Under the pieces are notes generated by a model. That model made no database searches, had not been told where the DNA came from, and saw only the letters and a list, made by a program, of their open reading frames with translations. 7,184 nucleotides of DNA from Paraprevotella sp. (lineage in GTDB: Bacteria > Bacteroidota > Bacteroidia > Bacteroidales > Bacteroidaceae), in contig JAGBUF010000300.1 in assembly GCA_017630975.1 (NCBI GenBank), forward strand, positions 1-7,184. The letters run 5' to 3'. The position numbers and the translations under genes are program-made. Shown in pieces: positions 1 to 7,184 of the stretch. Every line of letters begins with the position of its first letter. Positions within the stretch are counted from its first letter, which is position 1.

Positions 1-36
1 ACATCTATTAATATTCACATTAAAGCAATTAGAAAG
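1..36 (+). other. 5' leader of the FAS1 lipoprotein gene
   Basis: This short AT-rich stretch precedes the first start codon. No TAnnTTTG element or hairpin is visible, so the operon promoter is probably further left. A purine run (AGAAAG, 31-36) directly abuts the ATG, too close to act as a normal Shine-Dalgarno; weak or absent Shine-Dalgarno sequences are usual in Bacteroidota. In one frame an upstream gene could end at the TAA at 9-11, but this cannot be told from so little sequence. Confidence 0.4.
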
Positions 37-1776
37 ATGAAATTAAAGAAATCAATACAAACGGGCATTGTGGCGTTGTGCGCCACAATCGCCGGTGTTT
101 CCTGTACTGATACATGGGATGAGCACTATAGTGTGAATAGCTCGTCCGTAGCCGGTGTCAGCTTATGGGAACTGATAGAGAATGATGAGTCTTTGAAAAA
201 CTTCAAGAGAGTGTTGGACTCATGCGAATTCAAGAGAGTGTTAGCATCAAGTCAGGTGTTCTCTGTTTGGGCACCCGAGATTGACGAGGCCACTGCACAA
301 CATTGGATTGACGTTTATAAGGCTGAAAAAGCACGTGGTGTACGTGAAGATGACAATAGTGCCTTGAATCAGTTTGTCAAGAACCATATTGCTTTGTACA
401 ATCATCAAGTATCAAGTGTATCTGGTAAGGATACCATTGTGATGATGAATGGCAAGCGTATGACATTATCTGCTGATATGTTAAACAACGACGCAACGAT
501 TGAAGGTACACCCGGAAATGCCGGTAATGGCGTTTTGTATAAAGTGAACAAAACATTGAGTTTTAACCCCAACATTTGGGAGCGTATACAAGCAGATTCA
601 GTTGGTGATAACGCTTTAGACTCTGTCTATAAATTTTTCGCCACTTGGAATGAAGTGGTGCTCAATGAAGAAGCCAGTGTTCAAGGTGGTATCAAAGACG
701 GTAAAGTGTGGTACTTGGATTCTGTCATGACTTTCAATAATACTTATTTGTATTCTTATGGTCAGATTTACAATGAGGATTCTATGTACTGGTATTCAGC
801 TCCGACCAATAAGGTTTGGAATGAGAAATTACCTGAGTTCCGCAAGTTCTTCCAATTCCATAAGGATAGAGGAGCATTGGTGGCAGACTCTTTGCAGAAT
901 CATTATGCCAAGTTATTGCTGACATACCCTACCTTCTTTAATGTAAGAGATCAGTATAAGGAGTTCAATATAGAACAACCGGATTCCATTTTCAATACTT
1001 CTTACTCAAGTTATAATTATAAATTCAATGTGTTTGAAAAACCATTTGAGGCGAATGGAGTATTGGCAGGTTTGACATCGGAAGAATGTTCAAACGGTCG
1101 TCTGTATAAGATGAATGAATGGAATGTTCCTTTGTTGAAAACCACATTCTTACGTCAATTGGATATTGAAGCTGAATTTAATGATAATTATTCCAGTGTA
1201 CCTTTAACTGCTGCTGGACGTGAAGATTCAATTGCAATCATTGTTTCAACAGTCGATCAAGGTGTAGATACTTGCAGAGTATCACGTGGTAGATTCATTC
1301 GAGTGTCTGATAATAGAACGACTGCTCGTAAGAATCAGCCTGAAATTTCATTTATGATTAACAATACGTTGTCTAATGTGCCTTATGATATTGCAGTAGT
1401 TTTTGCTACACCATTGGCACGTGATACTACTGAAGCCAGCAAAGCAGAAGCACAATTGAAACGTCAAGTGACAGCAAAGATTCGTTTCTATCCGAAATAC
1501 GATAGTAATGAAATGCATAAACCCAACAATGCCGTAACCATTGGTTCAAAAATTGATGTGGATGCTACAAAGATGGACACAGTTATCATCAATACCGCAA
1601 GTGCATATAAGAATGGTGTTACCTTCCCTGTTTGTAATTATGGTGAACCGGAAGCCCGTGTAATTGTTACATTGCAATCTTTGAAGGGAAATGATGGTTT
1701 GTTGAAGAAAGGTTATGCACAGGAATTGTATATCGATGAGATTATCATGATTCCTCGCATTGAAGAGAACAAATAA
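37..1776 (+). CDS. Surface lipoprotein with two FAS1 (fasciclin-like) domains
   Basis: Predicted outer-membrane lipoprotein of 579 aa. The N-terminus (MKLKKS, then a hydrophobic stretch to about residue 22) is a type II signal peptide with the lipid cysteine at C23. The lipobox (GVS-C) is slightly atypical, with Gly instead of Leu at -3. The residues after the cysteine (TDTWDEHY, 24-31) resemble a motif I recall at the same place in other Bacteroidota FAS1 lipoproteins, and their acidity fits surface export. FAS1 domain 1 spans about 42-176: an H1-like strand (FSVWAPEID, 75-83), an H2-like helix (FVKNHIALYNH, 113-123) and a closing strand (NGVLYKVNKTL, 164-174). A more divergent FAS1 domain 2 spans about 178-365: MYWYSAPTNKVWN at 250-262 and NGRLYKMNEW at 353-362. 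Residues about 370-579 are beta-rich and end in YIDEIIMIP (565-573), which suggests a beta-sandwich; I do not recognise the family. FAS1 domains mediate adhesion or ligand binding in other proteins. A role as accessory binder for the downstream SusC/SusD pair is inferred from position. The upstream frame stays open to the window edge, but the signal peptide fixes the start at the ATG. Confidence 0.85.
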   Translation: MKLKKSIQTGIVALCATIAGVSCTDTWDEHYSVNSSSVAGVSLWELIENDESLKNFKRVLDSCEFKRVLASSQVFSVWAPEIDEATAQHWIDVYKAEKARGVREDDNSALNQFVKNHIALYNHQVSSVSGKDTIVMMNGKRMTLSADMLNNDATIEGTPGNAGNGVLYKVNKTLSFNPNIWERIQADSVGDNALDSVYKFFATWNEVVLNEEASVQGGIKDGKVWYLDSVMTFNNTYLYSYGQIYNEDSMYWYSAPTNKVWNEKLPEFRKFFQFHKDRGALVADSLQNHYAKLLLTYPTFFNVRDQYKEFNIEQPDSIFNTSYSSYNYKFNVFEKPFEANGVLAGLTSEECSNGRLYKMNEWNVPLLKTTFLRQLDIEAEFNDNYSSVPLTAAGREDSIAIIVSTVDQGVDTCRVSRGRFIRVSDNRTTARKNQPEISFMINNTLSNVPYDIAVVFATPLARDTTEASKAEAQLKRQVTAKIRFYPKYDSNEMHKPNNAVTIGSKIDVDATKMDTVIINTASAYKNGVTFPVCNYGEPEARVIVTLQSLKGNDGLLKKGYAQELYIDEIIMIPRIEENK

Positions 1777-1816
1777 TGAGACTGAGTTTATTGTTTAACT
1801 TTTTGAGTATAAATAA

Positions 1817-4800
1817 ATGAAAAAATATAGATTCTATTGTTTGGCCGCTTCTTTCGCTCTGACGATGGGAGTATTCGCTCAATCAGAAGCAACAGTTGAT
1901 TCTGTCTCTGCGGCTAAAACAAAAAAGCAAGAAAAAACGGTTGAGACACGCGAGATCAGCGGTCGTGTCTTGAGCGTGTCTGCCAATACTCCTTTGGGTG
2001 GAGCTTTGGTCAGTGTGAGCGGTTATAAAGGCTACAGTACATTGACGAACGAAGACGGAACTTACAAGTTCAATGTTCCCGTGTTTGCTACGGCTTTGAC
2101 TGTAACGGCACCGGATCATAACACTGTAAGAGTGGGATTGAATAAATCCGGCTTGATACGTGACATCGTGATGTACAATGTTATGGTGAGCAAGAAGTAC
2201 GATGCAGATGAGAATATTTTGGATATTGCTTCTGCCGAGGATTTCGATTTGAGTACCAGTTTGAACATCACAACAGAAATCGGTAATCAATTGGGTGCCA
2301 ATGTTCGTACCATTTCACGTGGAGGTACCCCGGGTTTGGGTAGTTACCTGACCATGAATGGTATCAATACTTTACATGGTAATGCACAGCCTTTGATTGT
2401 CATTGACGGTGTGATTATTGATCAACAATATGACAGAACGATGATTCATGACGGCTTCTACAATGATATCTTGACTTCATTCAATGTGAATGAGATTGAG
2501 AAAGTAGAAGTGATGGCAAATGGAACAGCTATCTATGGCGCAAAAGGAGCCAATGGTGTCATCTTGATCAAGACCAAGCGCAACTCAAGTTTGGCCACTA
2601 AGATTGACGCTACTATTTCTGCAGGTATCACTTTGGTTCCGAAGTCATATCCATTGATGTCAGGAGCACAGTACAAGACTTATGCCTCTGATTTGTTGGC
2701 ATCCACAGGTACCAATGCGAATGAATTCCAATTCTTGAATCCTGATCCCAATTACTATTATTACAATAAGTATAATAACAATACCAATTGGAATGATCAT
2801 ATCTACAATGAGGCGTTCTCACAGAACTATGGTATCTCTGTTCAAGGAGGTGACGACGTAGCAAGTTATTTCTTGGCATTGGGATATAATGCAGCAAACA
2901 GCGTGTTGAATGAGAATGACGTTGATCGCTTGAATATCCGTTTCAACACCGATATCAATTTGTTTGAACGCATGTCTGTACGTTTTGACGCTTCATACAG
3001 CAATGTCACCCGCGCTTTGCAAGACCAGGGTGCACCAGATGGATATGACGAGGGTACAATTACTTCTGTCAACTATTTGGGTATGGTGAAGAGTCCGATG
3101 TTAAGTCCTTATGCTTACGCCAATGGTAAAATCAACGGTGCTGCTTATGACGTAGTAGACGAAAATTATCTGGATCAAGCCATGGTGAACCTCGGAAATG
3201 TCAATTACAGATTGGCAAATCCTGTTGCCATCAATGAATATGGTACTGCTCCAAACAAGAACTACTTTGAGAATTCATATTTGAATATTGCTGTAGAACC
3301 AAAGTATGAGTTTAATAAGAATGTAACTTTGAGTTCTTTGTTCAGCTATACTTTGACCAATACTGCCGATAAATATTACGTGCCGGTAAATGGTGTACCT
3401 AATTATTATGTTAAATCTATCGGTTTGACCATGGAGAATGAGATTTCATCATTGTATTCATCTCAAACTTCTTTGGTAAGTGACTCAAAATTAGCATGGC
3501 ATAACCAATATGATGCTCATAGCATTGACGTGTTGGGTGGCTTCCGCTATATGACCGATCGTTATAAGGTAGATACTCAGTTAGGTTACAATACAGGTAG
3601 TGACAAGACACCGTTCATCAATAATACCAGAAATAAAATGACTACAGGTACAACTGATGAGTGGACATCATTGACTTGGTATGCTAAGGCACGCTATGAC
3701 TTCAAGAAACGTTATTTTGTTGAAGGAGATTTGGCGATTGAAAGTTCTTCACGCTTTGGTAAAGATGTGAAGGATGGTTTCAAACTTGGTGGTGTTGCAT
3801 GGGGCGTATTCCCCGGCATCCAAGCAGGTTGGGTATTGACCAACGAAGATTGGTTTGATGTAAAAGGTATTGATTTTGTTAAGTTTACTGCAGGTTATCA
3901 TATCAGTGGAAACGATGGCATTGCATCTGATGCAACCCGTAGCTATTTCCAAAGTATATTGTTCCAAGGTATGGCAAATGGTTTGGTTATGGGTAATATC
4001 GGTAACTCTGAAGCACAATGGGAAACTACCAAGCGTTTCAACTTCGGTGCTGACTTGAATTTCTTGAACAACCGTTTGAACTTGAAGGTGGATGTATTCA
4101 AGAGCTGGACTGATAATCTGTTGACTTATCAGAATTTGAGCTTTATCACCGGTCTGGATAAGAACTGGGTGAACGGAGGTTCTCTGGAGAATAGAGGTTA
4201 CACCGTATCGCTTAATGCTCATCTGTTGGCGAAACGCAATTGGAATTGGGAATTGGGTGCCAGTGTAGGTCATTATAAGAATACATTGACAGCACTTCCT
4301 AATGGTGAACAATTTGTTGATACAGAGGTTTATGGTGGAACCATTCGTTCACAAGTTGGCATGCCGGTAGGAATGTTCTATGGATATAAGACTGATGCTA
4401 CCCAAAATGGTACTATCGTTTATGCTACTTCTGAGGAGGCAAAAGCAGACGGATTGTATATCTTGGGTGCTAACGGTATTGACAAGACCTATTTCGGTGC
4501 AGGTGATGTGAAGTATGTTGATAATGGAGATAAGGAAATCAACGAAAAGGATATGCAAATCATCGGTAATCCAAATCCTGACATCTTCGGTAATATCTTT
4601 ACTTCTCTGAACTACAAGCGTATTCGTTTGGATGTTAATTTCAGCTACAGTTTGGGTAATGATGCTTATAATTATGTCCGTTCACAATTGGAAAGCGGAT
4701 GCCGTTTCTTGAACCAAACTGAGGCAATGATGAATCGTTGGACTTATGAAGGACAAGTAACTGATATGCCAAGAGTAACTTGGGACGACCCAATGGGTAA

Positions 4801-5065
4801 CGCTCGTTTCAGTGACCGTTGGATTGAGGATGCAAGCTATTTGAGACTCAAGAACGTGACTTTGAGTTACGAACTTCCTATCAACAATACTTTCATCCAA
4901 GGTTTGACCATCTGGGGACAAGCAAACAACCTCTTCACTGTTACCAAGTATCTTGGTGCAGACCCAGAGTTCTCTATGAGCAACAGTGTGTTGGAACAAG
5001 GTATCGACCGTGGCCTTTTGGCAAATTGTCGTAACTTCATGTTAGGTATAAAGATCAACCTTTAA
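1817..5065 (+). CDS. SusC/RagA-family TonB-dependent outer-membrane transporter
   Basis: A 1082-aa, 22-strand-type barrel that should import a bulky nutrient across the outer membrane using TonB/ExbBD energy. A type I signal peptide occupies 1-21 (probable cleavage VFA|Q22), followed by a Lys/Glu/Thr-rich spacer (22-45). Residues 46-120 form a carboxypeptidase-D regulatory-like beta domain (ISGRVLSVSA at 47-56, TNEDGTYKF at 77-85). The plug spans about 150-255, with PLIVIDGVIID at 192-202 and the SusC signature GANGVILIKTKR at 244-255. The rest is barrel. Recognisable family segments are a Tyr/Asn-rich loop (312-326), GGSLENRGY (787-795), the acidic loop ending in IIGNPNPD (896-922), WIEDASYLRLKNV (1002-1014) and NNLFTVTKYLG from 1037. 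There is no N-terminal STN domain, so direct anti-sigma signalling is unlikely. The LDEVVVVGYG-like motif normally found between the beta domain and the plug is not apparent. The last residue is Leu rather than the commoner Phe. It begins 40 nt after the FAS1 gene, and the SusD gene follows after 11 nt. The family is certain; the substrate is unknown. Confidence 0.96.
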   Translation: MKKYRFYCLAASFALTMGVFAQSEATVDSVSAAKTKKQEKTVETREISGRVLSVSANTPLGGALVSVSGYKGYSTLTNEDGTYKFNVPVFATALTVTAPDHNTVRVGLNKSGLIRDIVMYNVMVSKKYDADENILDIASAEDFDLSTSLNITTEIGNQLGANVRTISRGGTPGLGSYLTMNGINTLHGNAQPLIVIDGVIIDQQYDRTMIHDGFYNDILTSFNVNEIEKVEVMANGTAIYGAKGANGVILIKTKRNSSLATKIDATISAGITLVPKSYPLMSGAQYKTYASDLLASTGTNANEFQFLNPDPNYYYYNKYNNNTNWNDHIYNEAFSQNYGISVQGGDDVASYFLALGYNAANSVLNENDVDRLNIRFNTDINLFERMSVRFDASYSNVTRALQDQGAPDGYDEGTITSVNYLGMVKSPMLSPYAYANGKINGAAYDVVDENYLDQAMVNLGNVNYRLANPVAINEYGTAPNKNYFENSYLNIAVEPKYEFNKNVTLSSLFSYTLTNTADKYYVPVNGVPNYYVKSIGLTMENEISSLYSSQTSLVSDSKLAWHNQYDAHSIDVLGGFRYMTDRYKVDTQLGYNTGSDKTPFINNTRNKMTTGTTDEWTSLTWYAKARYDFKKRYFVEGDLAIESSSRFGKDVKDGFKLGGVAWGVFPGIQAGWVLTNEDWFDVKGIDFVKFTAGYHISGNDGIASDATRSYFQSILFQGMANGLVMGNIGNSEAQWETTKRFNFGADLNFLNNRLNLKVDVFKSWTDNLLTYQNLSFITGLDKNWVNGGSLENRGYTVSLNAHLLAKRNWNWELGASVGHYKNTLTALPNGEQFVDTEVYGGTIRSQVGMPVGMFYGYKTDATQNGTIVYATSEEAKADGLYILGANGIDKTYFGAGDVKYVDNGDKEINEKDMQIIGNPNPDIFGNIFTSLNYKRIRLDVNFSYSLGNDAYNYVRSQLESGCRFLNQTEAMMNRWTYEGQVTDMPRVTWDDPMGNARFSDRWIEDASYLRLKNVTLSYELPINNTFIQGLTIWGQANNLFTVTKYLGADPEFSMSNSVLEQGIDRGLLANCRNFMLGIKINL

Positions 5066-5076
5066 TTTTGACATTT

Positions 5077-7032
5077 ATGAAACTGAAATCATATATTTTT
5101 CAAATAGCGTTGGCTGCGGCCGGAGCAGGTTTCCTCGGTTCTTGCGAGGACATGCTAACTCCTGAGTCCGTATATGTGTTGGATGCCGATAAAAACCATT
5201 TGGTGAACTCGGCGGATACAGCCAACTCACTTGTAGGTATCATCTACAAATTACAAGCCATCGGCGACCGCACCAATCTTCTTGGTGAGGTACGCTCAGA
5301 CTTGGTATCATTGCGCACATCAGCGCCGAAGGATTTGCACGAATTGGCAAACTTTGAAGTTTCTGACGAGAACAAATATAATTCTCCGAAAGATTATTAT
5401 GCAATCATCAATAACTGTAACTACTATTTGGCAAATGCAGACAAGAATGCATTTGACATAGGTGGTAACAGAATTTTTGAGAAGGAAATGGCGCAAGTAC
5501 GCAGTATCCGTGCATGGACTTATCTGCAGTTGGCATTGAACTATGGTCGTGTTCCATTCTATACCACACCTGTCATCACAGAACAAGATGCAAACAAGAT
5601 TCTTGAAAGTGGTGAGACCAAGGATATTTTAGGTATCTGTGATTATTTTATCAATGATTTGAAGCCTTATGTCAATGTTAAGTTCCCGCAACTGCATGTG
5701 GTAGGAAGCATTTTCATGGGACAATGTTTCTTCCCGATTGATATGGTATTGGGAGACCTCTATTTATGGAAGGCATCTATAGAGGGAAATCAAGCCATGT
5801 ATCGTGAAGCTGCTAAGAGCTACATGAAATGGATTGCAACCAGTGAGAATTTAGGTGATTCACGTTCTAAAACTAAGTATTCGTTGCCATCAACCACCAT
5901 TTCATGGGAAAAGCTGACAGGTGCTTCTAATGTCAGCAGCTTATCTATGTATATGACATATTCCGGTGAATATTCTGCGCCGAGCGGATATGGTGATGTC
6001 TTCACTATCATTCCTATGGACTCAGCTTCTTCACAAGGTTACTTCAGTGAAGTCAGAGGATTCTACAACTCTCCAACTACATTGATGGGAGGCTCAGAAG
6101 AGGCTAATTTGGCATTTGACAAGACAAAGGATTTCTGTATTATACCATCACAGCGTATACAACAAATCAGTAAGTCACAGGAATACTACTATATCGATAA
6201 AAAAACCGGCCGTCATGAAGAAATTGTGTTGGACGAAAATTGGAAGGATTATGAAGGTGACTTGAGATTGCCTAATATATGGAGCAGCGCCAGCCGTAAC
6301 GTAACGGAAAATGGTATGGCCACCACCAAGCAGTTCCAAACTATCACTAAAACCAATAGCCGTAATATCACCATCTATAGAAAGACCGATGCATGGTTGC
6401 GTTTGGCTGAAGCCCTGAATAACGGTGGTTTCCCACGTATGGCATACGCTATTTTGGCAACCGGTTTTAGTAAGGAAGTGATTGAAGACAGCATTTATAC
6501 TTATTGCAATACATCTGATTTGGCATATCTTGAGGCATTCATCAATGAAAATGCTGATGGTGATTATTCGCTGAAGAATTTCCATTGCAGAAATGGTATC
6601 ATCACTGATGAAAGTGCTAATTCATTGACAAATATGCCTTATTATGGTTATGGCATACATTCGCGCGGAAGCGGTTATGCAGAAAAGAATCCTAACTATG
6701 CCTATCCGATGGTTGACACTCTGAAGGCAGATGGCTCGTTAGTGGATGGTTATCAAGGTGACCGTGTAGCATGGGCTTATGAACACATGGCGACGGAGCA
6801 GGCTGCAGTGGATAGCATGATTATCAATGAGGCGATATTTGAAACTTGTTTCGAAGGAAAGCGTTATTATGATTTGATCCGTTTTGCAAAGCGTTATCAT
6901 AATCCTGAATGGGTGGCAGGTAATGTCAGTCGTCGTTTAGGTGAAGAAAACCAAGACGGAGCGCTTTATGGTAAATTGCTTGATGAAAGAAATTGGTTCA
7001 TGAGTTGGGGCGGTCAAATCGGCTTAAAATAA
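5077..7032 (+). CDS. SusD/RagB-family nutrient-binding outer-membrane lipoprotein
   Basis: A 651-aa lipoprotein, the lid partner of the SusC barrel, which captures substrate at the cell surface. I chose the ATG at 5077 because it opens directly into a lipoprotein signal peptide (MKLKSYIF, hydrophobic segment, lipobox LGS-C with C23). A TTG at 5068 is in frame but would add only three residues. Family features in order: the N-terminal SusD region; the TPR-like helix AQVRSIRAWTYLQLALNYG (139-157) followed by RVPF; the second helix PIDMVLGDLYLW (220-231); the central helix KTDAWLRLAEALN (436-448); a GIHSRGSG segment (526-533) that I recall from one subset of SusD proteins; and the C-terminal EGKRYYDLIRFAKR (593-606). 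Acidic residues after the cysteine (E24, D25) agree with surface display. It is longer than starch SusD (about 550 aa); the extra length appears to lie in the segment between about 300 and 530, which probably shapes the binding face. The 11-nt spacing implies co-transcription with SusC. The substrate cannot be inferred. Confidence 0.95.
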   Translation: MKLKSYIFQIALAAAGAGFLGSCEDMLTPESVYVLDADKNHLVNSADTANSLVGIIYKLQAIGDRTNLLGEVRSDLVSLRTSAPKDLHELANFEVSDENKYNSPKDYYAIINNCNYYLANADKNAFDIGGNRIFEKEMAQVRSIRAWTYLQLALNYGRVPFYTTPVITEQDANKILESGETKDILGICDYFINDLKPYVNVKFPQLHVVGSIFMGQCFFPIDMVLGDLYLWKASIEGNQAMYREAAKSYMKWIATSENLGDSRSKTKYSLPSTTISWEKLTGASNVSSLSMYMTYSGEYSAPSGYGDVFTIIPMDSASSQGYFSEVRGFYNSPTTLMGGSEEANLAFDKTKDFCIIPSQRIQQISKSQEYYYIDKKTGRHEEIVLDENWKDYEGDLRLPNIWSSASRNVTENGMATTKQFQTITKTNSRNITIYRKTDAWLRLAEALNNGGFPRMAYAILATGFSKEVIEDSIYTYCNTSDLAYLEAFINENADGDYSLKNFHCRNGIITDESANSLTNMPYYGYGIHSRGSGYAEKNPNYAYPMVDTLKADGSLVDGYQGDRVAWAYEHMATEQAAVDSMIINEAIFETCFEGKRYYDLIRFAKRYHNPEWVAGNVSRRLGEENQDGALYGKLLDERNWFMSWGGQIGLK

Positions 7033-7049
7033 GAACAATAAATATCAAT

Positions 7050-7082
7050 AAAAAGAGGCTGTTTCCTGAACAGCCTCTTTTT
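7050..7082 (+). terminator. Rho-independent terminator of the operon
   Basis: A perfect 14-bp stem (7050-7063 paired with 7069-7082) encloses a 5-nt loop (TCCTG). The core AGAGGCTGTT / AACAGCCTCT is GC-rich and is flanked by an A-run on the left and a T-run on the right. It lies 17 nt after the SusD stop codon. Because the A-run precedes the stem, it could also act on transcripts coming from the right. Confidence 0.93.
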
Positions 7083-7158
7083 GTGTCTTATGTATTATCA
7101 TCCCCTTACAATAAAGGCTTTTTTGAAGTTTTTTCTTCTTATTCTGAAAAAGAAATAG

Positions 7159-7166
7159 TAATTTTG
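7159..7166 (+). promoter_or_regulatory. Probable Bacteroidota -7 promoter element (TAATTTTG)
   Basis: TAATTTTG matches the TAnnTTTG consensus of the primary sigma factor (sigma-ABfr) promoters of Bacteroides. It sits downstream of the terminator in an AT-rich intergenic region (7083-7184) that has no ORF, so it likely drives a rightward gene beyond the window. The -33 element is poor: only a T-rich tract (around 7129-7140) is found at the expected distance, and a better TTTTG (7121-7125) is too far upstream. Confidence 0.55.
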
Positions 7167-7184
7167 CGAATCGTTAATAATCAG

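Larger units (their letters stand above)
37..7082 (+). other. Probable single transcription unit: FAS1 lipoprotein, SusC, SusD
   Basis: Three same-strand genes are separated by 40 and 11 nt. Neither gap holds a hairpin or an exact TAnnTTTG promoter element, and a strong intrinsic terminator follows the third gene. The nearest approach to a promoter is TAAC followed by TTTTTG at 1796-1805, which has wrong spacing for the -7 consensus. The unit may start with more genes left of the window. Confidence 0.7.

Noticed and set aside
1..36. Invertible promoter or recombination site at the head of the operon, as seen for some phase-variable SusC/SusD loci
   Set aside because: No inverted repeat pair or recombinase gene is visible in the window; the true upstream region is not available.
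1777..1816. Possible internal promoter before SusC
   Set aside because: TAAC with TTTTTG resembles TAnnTTTG, but the spacing is two bases too long and no -33 element is evident.
3870..4058. A 62-codon + strand frame within the SusC gene
   Set aside because: It is out of frame with SusC across conserved barrel sequence and has no leader or domain of its own.
3749..4312. A 187-codon open frame on the - strand inside the SusC gene
   Set aside because: It lies wholly opposite a well-supported coding region, lacks recognisable domains and is explained by codon bias of the sense gene. The other antisense frames in the window are the same kind of shadow.
6199..6205. A7 tract inside the SusD gene as a possible slippage or phase-variation site
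   Set aside because: The reading frame continues intact on both sides, the tract is short, and A-rich runs are expected in AT-rich coding sequence.
7132..7155. Inverted repeat TTTCTT / AAGAAA upstream of the downstream promoter as a possible operator
   Set aside because: Only six mostly A-T pairs with a 12-nt loop; such matches are common by chance in this T-rich region.

Overview
The window looks like a member of the Bacteroidota, most likely a gut or oral Bacteroidales (Bacteroides, Parabacteroides or Prevotella-like). The evidence is the SusC/SusD gene pair, two lipoproteins with acidic residues after the lipid-anchor cysteine, AT-rich leaders without a strong Shine-Dalgarno, moderately low GC, and a TAnnTTTG-type -7 promoter element near the right end. 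Species cannot be set from this sequence alone.

Layout, all on the + strand: a short AT-rich leader (1-36); a 579-aa surface lipoprotein with two FAS1 (fasciclin-like) domains and an unrecognised C-terminal beta-rich region (37-1776); a 40-nt gap; a 1082-aa SusC/RagA-type TonB-dependent outer-membrane transporter (1817-5065); an 11-nt gap; a 651-aa SusD/RagB-type lipoprotein (5077-7032); and a strong intrinsic terminator (about 7050-7082). The last 100 nt are non-coding and carry a probable promoter (7159-7166) for a further rightward gene outside the window. No gap inside the cluster contains a terminator or a clear promoter, so the three genes are probably one transcript. Its true beginning lies at or left of the window edge.

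Together they should form an outer-membrane nutrient-uptake machine. SusC is the TonB/ExbBD-energised barrel, SusD is the lid that captures substrate at the cell surface, and the FAS1 lipoprotein is a probable accessory surface protein that could bind ligand or hold the complex to a glycan, protein or matrix. No glycoside hydrolase, peptidase, sulfatase or regulator lies in the window, so the substrate cannot be named. The least conventional parts are the FAS1 lipoprotein placed upstream of SusC, its uncharacterised C-terminal region, and a SusC plug-proximal segment that lacks the usual LDEVVVVGYG-like motif. I see no phage, insertion sequence, CRISPR, tRNA or rRNA, and no evidence for a wholly new system. 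This is a variant of a known uptake architecture.
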